In this document: positions 16,042-23,773 of the stretch, one piece after another
Position numbering within the stretch: position 1 is the stretch's first letter
Layout of the letters: every line of letters begins with the position of its first letter
Assembly (NCBI GenBank): GCA_024639325.1
Contig: JAHEIO010000027.1
Span: 1-46,554 of the forward strand
DNA from: Gammaproteobacteria bacterium
Lineage (GTDB): Bacteria; Pseudomonadota; Gammaproteobacteria; Arenicellales; JAANXG01
DNA length: 46,554 bases
Reading direction: 5' to 3'
The notes under the pieces: model-generated
Told to the model about the DNA's origin: nothing
Databases searched by the model: none
Seen by the model: the letters and a program-made list of their open reading frames with translations, nothing else
Position numbers and translations under genes: made by a program

Positions 16042-16641
16042 TCAACTTTTTTCGAGTCCATGCACGATCAGGTCTGCCACCATTACGGCCTTCTGTTCGA
16101 GCACTTCCAGCGGATACGATTTCATCATGTTCGGATAGTCGAATATGAACATGGCGGCCATGACCGCCTCCGCGGTGCCCCTGCTGTCGTCCACGTCGAA
16201 CTCACCTGCCGCCACGCCCTCGTCGATGATCCGCTTCAACAGGCCGCGAGTCCGGGCCAGGTGCCGGCCGACTAGGTCTCGCCGCGTCCCGGTAATGGCG
16301 TCGACCAGTTCGCTCATGTGGGGCTGAGAAGACCAGCGATGGTGAGTATAGCGGAGACTGGTGAGGATAAAATGCCTGATCTTCTCGGGCCCCGAAATCC
16401 CGGGCTCGTCCACCACCTGCTCGAGCGCCGAAGCTTTATCGCCGAGGCACTGGCGTGCCATCGCCGCACCGATCTCGTGCTTGTTATCGAAGAACCGGTA
16501 AAGGTTCGATGCGGACATACCGCAATCCATGGCAATCTCGGCCATGGTGGTCTTGCCAAAGCCGTAGCGCGTGAAGCGCTCCCGCGCCGCGCCCAGAATC
16601 CGGCCACGGATCAGGTGGCGATTTTGCTGTAACTGGGGCAC
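16042..16641 (-). CDS. TetR-family transcriptional regulator
   Basis: A DNA-binding repressor of about 200 residues. The N-terminal helix-turn-helix is clear: RILGAARERFTRYGFGKTTM, then AEIAMDCGMSASNLYRFFDN, then KHEIGAA. The rest is the helical ligand-binding and dimerisation domain (HMSELVDAITGTRRDLVGRH, VMAAMFIFDYPNMM). I prefer the GTG at 16641 as start, because the longer reading frame from 16695 runs backwards through a perfect AGTGAATA / TATTCACT palindrome that looks like the regulator's own operator. If translation does begin at 16695 the protein has 217 residues. The gene follows endonuclease I on the same strand, 135 bp away. Its targets are unknown apart from likely autoregulation. 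Confidence 0.85.
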   Translation of the reverse strand: MPQLQQNRHLIRGRILGAARERFTRYGFGKTTMAEIAMDCGMSASNLYRFFDNKHEIGAAMARQCLGDKASALEQVVDEPGISGPEKIRHFILTSLRYTHHRWSSQPHMSELVDAITGTRRDLVGRHLARTRGLLKRIIDEGVAAGEFDVDDSRGTAEAVMAAMFIFDYPNMMKSYPLEVLEQKAVMVADLIVHGLEKS

Positions 16642-16675
16642 GTTCTTAAAATTAGCAGTAAATAATAAATACTCA

Positions 16676-16696
16676 AGTGAATATTCATTATTCACT
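16676..16696. promoter_or_regulatory. palindromic operator, probable TetR autoregulatory site
   Basis: AGTGAATA (16676-16683) and TATTCACT (16689-16696) are perfect inverted repeats with a 5-bp TTCAT spacer. The site sits just upstream of the preferred TetR start, in an AT-rich stretch unlike the surrounding sequence. Size and position fit a TetR dimer site; binding is inferred. Confidence 0.55.
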
Positions 16697-16776
16697 CGAC
16701 GTGCCGCGACAACAACCGCTCCACCCGATACCTATTTACGCGAGCCCCGTGGCGGTGCGACCAAAAGGCGCGGGCC

Positions 16777-17442
16777 TTAAAATTCGACAAGTTCGGCCAG
16801 ACCGGGATCGTCGACAAACATGTTGCGCGTCCCTTGGATCTGTTCGATGCGGTCGTTGCGCCACTTCTCATGATTGCTCGGCTGGTCCTGAAAGTGCCAC
16901 TTTTTGAGAAGTTCTCCGCTCCTGCGGAAAATTATCAAGCCGTATTCCTCTTTCATATAGAACATGGCGCGGGCGATTTCGCCTCGGGATGCGGGTCGCG
17001 GTTCGGCGATGCGCTTGCTCTCGTCCGCCTCGAAGTCGCACTCGCCGAAAGCGCGCCGCTCGCCGGGCACTTCACCGAAGCGATACGCACTGCGTGCGTC
17101 GTTAACGTCCACGCGCGATGGATACAGATTGTGAAGGTCTGCTTCTATGCGGTTGAACCGGTCGCTGTTCGAGCGGCACTGCTTGCGCGTGCCGCAATCC
17201 AGTGCATTGGTGACCCACCCCATCGGAAACACATGCTCGATATTGATGCCTTTCCTGTATTCGAATTTCGAACCAAAGGATTTACCGCAGTACAAAGTCT
17301 TACCGCCCTTGGTATAAAGCTTGTTCCAGAAAAGCCAGCGCGCTTCCTCATAGTTCGGAATTCGGTTCTGCCCCGCCGGCGACGCGGTGGTCGCCGCACC
17401 GAGCGCGGCGATGAAAATCGTTACGAGAAATACGAGGCGCAT
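16777..17442 (-). CDS. endonuclease I family secreted nuclease
   Basis: A 221-residue exported nuclease of the EndA/endonuclease I (His-Me finger) family. The ATG at 17442 gives MRLVFLVTIFIAALGAATTA, a signal peptide; a longer reading frame would run into the upstream gene. Family motifs are FWNKLYTKGGKTLYCGKSF, the catalytic INIEHVFPMGW with the His general base, C-x5-C cysteines (DCGTRKQCRSNSDRFNRIEA), DLHNLYPSRVDVNDARSAY with the metal-binding Asn/His, and RGEIARAMFYM. It should cut DNA in the periplasm or outside the cell, for defence against or use of external DNA. It starts 26 bp after the carboxylate-amine ligase stop, so the two may be co-transcribed although no functional link is apparent. 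Confidence 0.9.
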   Translation of the reverse strand: MRLVFLVTIFIAALGAATTASPAGQNRIPNYEEARWLFWNKLYTKGGKTLYCGKSFGSKFEYRKGINIEHVFPMGWVTNALDCGTRKQCRSNSDRFNRIEADLHNLYPSRVDVNDARSAYRFGEVPGERRAFGECDFEADESKRIAEPRPASRGEIARAMFYMKEEYGLIIFRRSGELLKKWHFQDQPSNHEKWRNDRIEQIQGTRNMFVDDPGLAELVEF

Positions 17443-17467
17443 GACTCGGTGTCCTGCATCATTCGAA

Positions 17468-18598
17468 TCATATTCCATGCATGGTGTCCTCGACCAGCAT
17501 ATCGACAATGGCGCTCAACGCTTCCGACTCCGATTTGCCCTCTTTTAACGCTTTGTCATGGACCGCGATTTGCCTGTGCGCACTGGTTCCTTCCTCGACG
17601 ATCTTTCTTGCGTGATTGACTTCCTGTACACAGCCCAGGGCCTCGGCGTCCTCGCGGATCAATTCAATAATTTCATCGAGCAGATCCGCGTAGGAAATGA
17701 TCTCGCCGCGCCCGAAGTCGATCAGGCCCTCATCGATTCCGTAGCGCTGCGCCCGCCAGCGGTTTTCCTTTACCAGCATCATCAAATATCGACGCCAGCG
17801 CTGGTTCTTGCGCCTGAGTCGATAGAGCATTCGCAGCCAGCACAGAAAAATTGCCGCAATCGCGACGCCGTCGTCCATCCGAGTGCAAATGTCGTTGACG
17901 CGCATTTCCAGGGTGGGGAACCGGGCGCTTGGCCGGATATCCCACCAGATCTTGGTGGCATCCTCGATCACCCCCGCCTCGACCAGGACGTTCACATGGC
18001 GCTGATACTCCGAAAAACTGTCGAACTGCTCCGGCAGCCCGGTGCGCGGCATTTCGTCCCACACCGCGATCCGATAGGATTTCAATCCGGTGTTGTGGCC
18101 ATTCCAGAACGGTGACGACGTGCTCAAGGCCAGCAGGTGCGGCAGGATGTAGACAGCCTGACCCATGAGGTCCATACGCAGCTCGTCATCCTCGATTCCC
18201 ACGTGCACGTGCATGCCGCTGATCGTCAATCTGCGAACCACCCCTTGCAGGTCTTTGGCCAATTGTTCATAGCGCTCCTTGTGCGTGTGTTTTAGAACTT
18301 CAGAAGCCGCGATGGGATGCGTCGACACCGCAACCAGCGCCAGACCGTGCTCCTTGGCGATCGACGCAACCGTGCGCCGCAGATCGGCCAGCTCCGCCCT
18401 GGCCTCTGCGATGGACTTGCATACATTGGTGCCGACCTCGATCTGGCACTGCAGAAACTCCGGGGACACGCGGCTCTTCAGAAGTTCCTCGCATCGCGGC
18501 AGCATCGACGTCGGGGTTTCACTGATCAGGTTGCGCGTTTCGGGATCGACCAGCATGTATTCTTCTTCGATACCTACGGTAAAAGTCGGTTCCTGCAT
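17468..18598 (-). CDS. ybdK: carboxylate-amine ligase, YbdK/GCS2 family
   Basis: An ATP-dependent ligase of the glutamate-cysteine ligase family 2, about 376 residues, which makes a peptide-like bond between a gamma-carboxylate and an amine. Signatures are FTVGIEEEYMLVDPETRNL (metal and ATP site), CQIEVGTNV, ISGMHVHVGIED, and DIRPSARFPTLEMRVNDICT. I prefer the ATG at 18598 because AGGAG lies eight bases before it; the ATG at 18604 would leave only two. The enzyme's natural substrates are not known for most members, and E. coli YbdK has weak gamma-glutamylcysteine activity. It lies 91 bp after the tandem cyanophycinase gene on the same strand, so a role in handling Asp/Arg dipeptide products is conceivable but only inference. 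Confidence 0.88.
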   Translation of the reverse strand: MQEPTFTVGIEEEYMLVDPETRNLISETPTSMLPRCEELLKSRVSPEFLQCQIEVGTNVCKSIAEARAELADLRRTVASIAKEHGLALVAVSTHPIAASEVLKHTHKERYEQLAKDLQGVVRRLTISGMHVHVGIEDDELRMDLMGQAVYILPHLLALSTSSPFWNGHNTGLKSYRIAVWDEMPRTGLPEQFDSFSEYQRHVNVLVEAGVIEDATKIWWDIRPSARFPTLEMRVNDICTRMDDGVAIAAIFLCWLRMLYRLRRKNQRWRRYLMMLVKENRWRAQRYGIDEGLIDFGRGEIISYADLLDEIIELIREDAEALGCVQEVNHARKIVEEGTSAHRQIAVHDKALKEGKSESEALSAIVDMLVEDTMHGI

Positions 18599-18689
18599 GC
18601 TCATTACTCCTATGTTGCCGCTTGACGTCTAAAGACCCTATTTTTATTTCTCCGGCAAGCTCGCACGGCTGCCTGTCGAGAAATTCGAA

Positions 18690-20846
18690 CTAATATCGGA
18701 CCCGACGGCTTTCGATATCCAGTCTAGCCGGGGTCCCCTGGGTTAATGCAACATTCAGCCAGCCGTCCTGGACCGAGCCGCTGCGGTTCCGAAACATGTC
18801 GTTACAGTCGTCCGCCAGCTGCGACACCATTTCCTCGACCGCAACGGCAGCGCCGTCGGACTGCAATTCCAGAGTCATGCCACCCTGGATGTCGAACATG
18901 TTTCCGGGCTGCACGAGTTGCAATTCGACGCCGCGCGCACGGAACGCTTCGTCTGCAATGGATAAACCGGCGCTTTTCATGGCAACGACCACGAAACCTT
19001 CCCTTCCGATGGCGCTAAGGAGACGGTTGTCTTCGCTCAACACAAGCCCGGATTCTTCACACAGTCCGAATCCGTAGCGCACATTTTCCTCGGCACAGGC
19101 AACCACCAGGCGGCCCAGACGGCTGCGCGCAACGAAGTTCTGATCGACGATCCCCGCCTCGAACAGACCTAGCCCCGGTTCCATCACCATGCCCTCGGAA
19201 CCGGCGTCTTCGGAGGCGCCGAATCGAAGCGCCTCGAAACTATCGCCTTCTGCAATCATCGGTTGACCGAACGCCGCAGCGGCACCGCCTATGGCGATCA
19301 GGTTGGTGCCCTGTTCGAATGCACCGATGAGGTGTCGCAACACCGGCGTCACATCGCCGCGAAAGATCAGGACCTTGGTCAGACGGCGCTGGTTGCCCCC
19401 GGGAAGAAGTATCGTTCCCATCTGCCCGAGGCTTCGCAGAAAACCGTTGTCCCGATTGCGCTGCTCGATGTTGTTCTCGGTGACGTCCAGTTCTTCCGCG
19501 GAAACGTCGATCCGGCGCAGCCAGTCCACATATTCCCTCGCGACCTGCCTTGTAATCCCGGAGGCGGTAGCCATGACTCCGATCGGTTCCCGCAGATAGG
19601 GTCTCAGCGAGTCGACGTTCCGTTCACGCCACTTGAGCGGCGAATTGCCCAGCAGCACGATCTGCGAGGACGGCGCACGTTCCGCATGGTGGAGATGGAT
19701 CGGCGTCGGGAACCGGCTTGCCCGCAGGCTGTCACCGCGATTGATATGCAGCCGATAATCGATCATCGTGTAACGCATCCGACCGTCGCGTATCGCTTTC
19801 AAAGCGCGGGATTGACGGCGCACGCGCTCGAGTTCCACGCACCATTCCACGGCGCCCTTGTCCGGCCACGAGCTGACGCTGTCACGCACGTAACGCCTGG
19901 TATCCGCCCTGGCAAGGCGCTGCATCAGATCGAGCAGAGTGTATATACCGAACGCACAGCGCTTGACCGGGGCCGGTGAACGCAGCGACGAACCGGAAAC
20001 ACGCACCGGCTTTTTGTCGGCGTCCGGTGTGACGCGGTTACTCCGCAGATCGATCCGGTCCCCGTCATCGAGATAGGAAATAGTAACGTCCTCTATTCCG
20101 TGTTCGCTGGTATTGAGCGTGTGCGACAGATCGACAACGATGACGCCGGTTTCCCCTCGCACGACGGCGTTTTCACCCTCGACAATCAGCGCCGTGTTTT
20201 CATCGATTCCGTAGCCCAGCGATTCACCGCACGCGTTGACTGCGGCTACCAAGCGACCGATCCGCCCGCGCGCAATGAAGTGCTGATCGATCACTCCCCA
20301 TGGAAAGAAACCGAGCCCTTTCCCCAGCGCCAGGCCCGGGACATCAGGGTCATCGACGATTCCGTAGCTCAGGGCCTCGTTGGACGTCCCCCCCAGAATC
20401 ATGTGCCGGGACATCATTGCCGCACCCGCGCTCGATCCTGCCACCAGTCCGCCCGAGGCGTACATCACCCTGATGGCTTCGAGCAGAGGTGTCTCCGAGT
20501 CATTCTGTACAAGAGAGCGCACGATTCTGGACTGGTCGCCGCCCGTAAAGAACACCCCACCGCAGGAACCGACCAGATCGACAAGGTCCTGATCACGGGC
20601 GGAACCCCGCTCCTGCCAGAACAACGGCATCAGCTCCGCTGTGAAGCCGTTTCCGATGAAGCTGTCCACGGTCTCGGCCCCGACCTCTTGCGGGATTTGG
20701 GATGCTACCGGTATCACCGCAATCCGTCCGCCGCACAAAGGCCTGATCGCATCGAATACGGCGGCGTTATCCGCTTCCAGTCGGCCGCCCACAATGGCCA
20801 GGCGACCCGCCTGGGATGGAATTTCCGTTGAGTGCCGTCGCCCCAT
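18690..20846 (-). CDS. cphB: tandem cyanophycinase-like protein with one active and one degenerate S51 domain
   Basis: Cyanophycinase is a serine-type exopeptidase that cuts the storage polymer cyanophycin to beta-Asp-Arg. This 718-residue protein is over twice the usual length (about 270-300). Domain 1 (about residues 12-250) has the nucleophile motif GSSAGA (Ser139) and DQHF (His189), together with FFTGGDQSRI, so it should be active. Domain 2 (about 393-660) repeats the fold with LLPGGNQRRLTKVL and GLFEAGIVDQNFVARSRLGR. There GSSAGA is replaced by GGAAAA (520-525) and the catalytic His by Asn570, so it is probably catalytically dead. A linker of about 140 residues with basic stretches joins them. 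The gene is divergent from cyanophycin synthetase across a 131-bp gap. Domain 2 may bind polymer or shape a dimer. Confidence 0.85.
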   Translation of the reverse strand: MGRRHSTEIPSQAGRLAIVGGRLEADNAAVFDAIRPLCGGRIAVIPVASQIPQEVGAETVDSFIGNGFTAELMPLFWQERGSARDQDLVDLVGSCGGVFFTGGDQSRIVRSLVQNDSETPLLEAIRVMYASGGLVAGSSAGAAMMSRHMILGGTSNEALSYGIVDDPDVPGLALGKGLGFFPWGVIDQHFIARGRIGRLVAAVNACGESLGYGIDENTALIVEGENAVVRGETGVIVVDLSHTLNTSEHGIEDVTISYLDDGDRIDLRSNRVTPDADKKPVRVSGSSLRSPAPVKRCAFGIYTLLDLMQRLARADTRRYVRDSVSSWPDKGAVEWCVELERVRRQSRALKAIRDGRMRYTMIDYRLHINRGDSLRASRFPTPIHLHHAERAPSSQIVLLGNSPLKWRERNVDSLRPYLREPIGVMATASGITRQVAREYVDWLRRIDVSAEELDVTENNIEQRNRDNGFLRSLGQMGTILLPGGNQRRLTKVLIFRGDVTPVLRHLIGAFEQGTNLIAIGGAAAAFGQPMIAEGDSFEALRFGASEDAGSEGMVMEPGLGLFEAGIVDQNFVARSRLGRLVVACAEENVRYGFGLCEESGLVLSEDNRLLSAIGREGFVVVAMKSAGLSIADEAFRARGVELQLVQPGNMFDIQGGMTLELQSDGAAVAVEEMVSQLADDCNDMFRNRSGSVQDGWLNVALTQGTPARLDIESRRVRY

Positions 20847-20905
20847 CTAAGTGTGCGTCTTGTAAATTCTCATTAAATTCGAAAACAGGATATTATCAGC
20901 AATAA

Positions 20906-20925
20906 CCCGTCCGGTGAGAGACGGG
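20906..20925 (+). promoter_or_regulatory. hairpin in the cyanophycin divergent intergenic region
   Basis: CCCGTC (20906-20911) pairs with GACGGG (20920-20925) around an 8-base loop, about 52 bp before the cyanophycin synthetase start and within the 131-bp gap that must hold both divergent promoters. It could be a leader hairpin or a protein site. I see no known riboswitch. Confidence 0.3.
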
Positions 20926-20977
20926 CGTGAAAAGCCGTCGTCAACAACGCGCATACGACTCCAAGCGAGGATGTAAG

Positions 20978-23770
20978 ATGAAGATTTTAGCTACCACGGT
21001 GTTTCGTGGCCCCAATATCTATGCACTGTTTCCGGTAATTCGACAAACGCTGGACCTGGGTGACCTGGAGAACTGGCCAACGGGACGGCTGGGAGAAGAT
21101 TTCGTAAACGGCCTGGTGGAGAATCTTCCCGGCCTGCAGGAACACGGTTGTTCGTATCAGGTGCCCGGTGGATTCATTCGACGCATGCGCGAGGACGAAG
21201 GGACATGGCTGGGACATGTGATGGAGCACGTTGCACTGGAACTACAGAACATCACCGGTGCGAACGTCACCTTCGGCAAGACTCGATCGACCGACGGTGC
21301 GCCGGGCCACTACGATGTCGTGTACGAGTACGAGGGCGAACAGGTAGGACTGGAAGCGGGTCGCCTGGCCGTCGACCTGGTTCATCATCTGTTACCTCGG
21401 GATCTGCGACCCGACGATTCCCGGGGCCGGGAATTCGAGTTCGGCAAAGAAAGGGACGACTTTATTCGCTTCGCACAGAAGCGGGCGCTGGGCCCCAGCA
21501 CCGCCTCGCTCGTCAAGGCGGCGGAGCAACGCGGCATTCCCTGGCTTAGGCTCAATGACCAAAGCCTCATTCAACTCGGCCACGGCTGCCATCAACGACG
21601 CATCCAGGCCACCATCACCGGCAACACTTCATACGTATCGGTGGAACTTGCGTCAGACAAAGAGGAAACCCACCGGCTGCTTGCGGACCTGGGGCTGCCC
21701 GTACCCCGCCAGGCGCTGGTTTACAGGCTGAGGCGCGCCCAGAAGGCAGCCGAGCGCATCGGCTACCCGGTCGTAGTAAAACCGCTGGACGGCAATCACG
21801 GCCGGGGGGTCACCATAGACGTGCAAACCCCCGAACAGCTGGAAGTCGCCTATGACAATGCCAAGGTGCATGGCGACGGAATCGTCATCGAGAGCTATAT
21901 CCCAGGATTGGATCACCGGCTGCTGGTGGTCAACGGCAAGCTGGTAGCGGCGGCCAAGCGGGTGCCGGGCCACGTGCTGGGAGACGGCAAACACACCATC
22001 GAGGAACTGGTGGACGATATCAACCGCGACCCGCGGCGAGGAGTCGGCCACGAGAAAATCCTCACCCGGCTCGAATTCGACCATCAGGCCGACCGGCTGC
22101 TCGAGTTCAAAGGCTACACACGCAGGACGGTCCCGGGCGAAGGTGAGACCGTTTACCTGCGCTCCACCGCCAACCTGTCCACGGGCGGCACGGCCATCGA
22201 CGTCACCGACATCATCCATCCCGATAATCGCGAAATGGCGGAGCGTGCCATCCGCGCCGTTGGTTTGGACGTCGGCGGCGTGGATTTCATCACCACGGAC
22301 ATCGCGAAGTCCTATCACGAAACCGGCGGCGCCATTTGTGAGGTCAATGCCGCCCCCGGCTTCCGCATGCACGTCGCGCCCAGCGAGGGGGAACCGCGTG
22401 ACGTGGCCACCCCGGTCATAGAGATGCTGTTTCCCGAGAGCACCGACGGCCGCATTCCCATCGCCGGCATCACCGGGACCAATGGAAAAACCACCACCGC
22501 GCGAATGCTTTCGCACATCATGAAGATGGCCGGGCACACCGTGGGGCTGGCATCCACGGACGGCGTCTACATCGACGGCCGCCTCACGGTAAGTGGCGAT
22601 ATGACCGGACCCACCGCAGCCAGGATGGTCCTCAGCGATCCCACGGTGGACGCGGCGGTGCTCGAAACCGCGCGGGGAGGCATGCTGCGCAGTGGCCTGG
22701 GCTACCGGCAGTCCGACGTCTCCGCGTGCCTCAACGTGAGTGCCGACCACCTCGGACTGCGCGGCGTCGACACCCTGGAACAGCTGGCCGAAGTCAAGCG
22801 CGTCGTGATCGAGGTGGCCCGCGGCACGGCTATCCTCAATGCCGATGACCCGTTGTGTTTGAAAATGGCCGACTACAGCAACGCGGACAAACTGTGCTAC
22901 ATCACGATGAACCGGACGCACCCCCTGGTGCGCGAACACATCCAGGCCGGCGGGCTGGCGGTGGTCCTGGAGCAGGGAATCAACGGCCACATGATCACGT
23001 TGTATGACGAGAAAGGTCACCACATTCCGCTGCTGTGGTCTCACCTGATTCCGGCCACCCTCGAGGGCCGTGCCCTGCACAACGCGCAGAACGCGATGTT
23101 CGCCGCCGCACTGGCCTACAACCTCGGTATCGACCTCGACAATATCCGGCACGGGCTGCGCACTTTCGACACCACGTTTTTTCAGGCGCCGGGCAGACTC
23201 AATGTGTACGACGAACTGCCGTTCAAGGTCATCATGGACTACGCCCACAACCCGGCGGCGGTCAAGACCATCTGTGACGTCGTCGACAGATTCGACACAT
23301 TGGGACAGAAGATCGTCGTGCTCACCATGCCCGGCGACCGCCGCGACGAGGATATCGAGGAAGTGGCCAGGATCGCGGCCGGGCATTTCGACCACTACAT
23401 CTGCCGCAGGGACGACAACCGGCGCGGGCGTGGGGACAAAGAGGTGCCCGAGATAATCGCCCGGTCGCTGCGCGAGTCGGGGGTTGACGAGCAGCACATC
23501 CAGATCATACCCGACGAACAGGAGGCTATTGGTACCGCACTGCGCGCGGCGCGAAGCGGCGATCTCCTGCTCGTGCTGGCCGACCAGATCGCTCGGTCTT
23601 GGAAGCAGATCATCTACTTCAAGCCCGACGAAGACGTCGTCGCCGCCCGGGTCAAACCCGCCGCCGTGGAAATTCCCCCGGACATCATCGGCGATTTCGA
23701 ATTCGACGAGGATATGGAGCTGATCCGCGACGAACGCGGAGTGCGCATCGCCAGGGAAACCGAAGACTAG
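20978..23770 (+). CDS. cphA: cyanophycin synthetase
   Basis: CphA polymerises aspartate and arginine into cyanophycin, a cytoplasmic nitrogen reserve, using two ATP per Asp-Arg unit. This 930-residue protein has the full three-part layout. An N-terminal domain starts MKILATTVFRGPNIYALFPV. An ATP-grasp domain (about 165-490) with VVVKPLDGNHGRGVTIDV adds Asp. A Mur-ligase-like domain with P-loop GITGTNGKTTTARM (about 497) adds Arg and contains LETARGGMLRSGLGY, ADHLGLRG and MDYAHNPAAVKTI. The start is the ATG at 20978 with GAGG seven bases upstream; a GTG-type extension upstream is unsupported. It begins a plus-strand operon with the truncated homologue and the isoaspartyl peptidase and faces the cyanophycinase gene. 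Confidence 0.97.
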   Translation: MKILATTVFRGPNIYALFPVIRQTLDLGDLENWPTGRLGEDFVNGLVENLPGLQEHGCSYQVPGGFIRRMREDEGTWLGHVMEHVALELQNITGANVTFGKTRSTDGAPGHYDVVYEYEGEQVGLEAGRLAVDLVHHLLPRDLRPDDSRGREFEFGKERDDFIRFAQKRALGPSTASLVKAAEQRGIPWLRLNDQSLIQLGHGCHQRRIQATITGNTSYVSVELASDKEETHRLLADLGLPVPRQALVYRLRRAQKAAERIGYPVVVKPLDGNHGRGVTIDVQTPEQLEVAYDNAKVHGDGIVIESYIPGLDHRLLVVNGKLVAAAKRVPGHVLGDGKHTIEELVDDINRDPRRGVGHEKILTRLEFDHQADRLLEFKGYTRRTVPGEGETVYLRSTANLSTGGTAIDVTDIIHPDNREMAERAIRAVGLDVGGVDFITTDIAKSYHETGGAICEVNAAPGFRMHVAPSEGEPRDVATPVIEMLFPESTDGRIPIAGITGTNGKTTTARMLSHIMKMAGHTVGLASTDGVYIDGRLTVSGDMTGPTAARMVLSDPTVDAAVLETARGGMLRSGLGYRQSDVSACLNVSADHLGLRGVDTLEQLAEVKRVVIEVARGTAILNADDPLCLKMADYSNADKLCYITMNRTHPLVREHIQAGGLAVVLEQGINGHMITLYDEKGHHIPLLWSHLIPATLEGRALHNAQNAMFAAALAYNLGIDLDNIRHGLRTFDTTFFQAPGRLNVYDELPFKVIMDYAHNPAAVKTICDVVDRFDTLGQKIVVLTMPGDRRDEDIEEVARIAAGHFDHYICRRDDNRRGRGDKEVPEIIARSLRESGVDEQHIQIIPDEQEAIGTALRAARSGDLLLVLADQIARSWKQIIYFKPDEDVVAARVKPAAVEIPPDIIGDFEFDEDMELIRDERGVRIARETED

Positions 23771-23773
23771 CCG

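Noticed and set aside
15747-16061. 104-codon frame inside the repeat-bounded element (minus)
   Set aside because: It crosses the inverted-repeat end and overlaps the TetR 3' end; no ribosome-binding site or known domain. It is more likely a chance frame of a dispersed repeat.
20847-20977. Riboswitch before cyanophycin synthetase
   Set aside because: Only one simple hairpin is present; no conserved guanidine, glycine or other riboswitch core was recognisable.
21653-23497. 614-codon open frame on the minus strand
   Set aside because: It lies fully antisense to cyanophycin synthetase, whose motifs are unambiguous; long antisense frames are expected in GC-rich genes.
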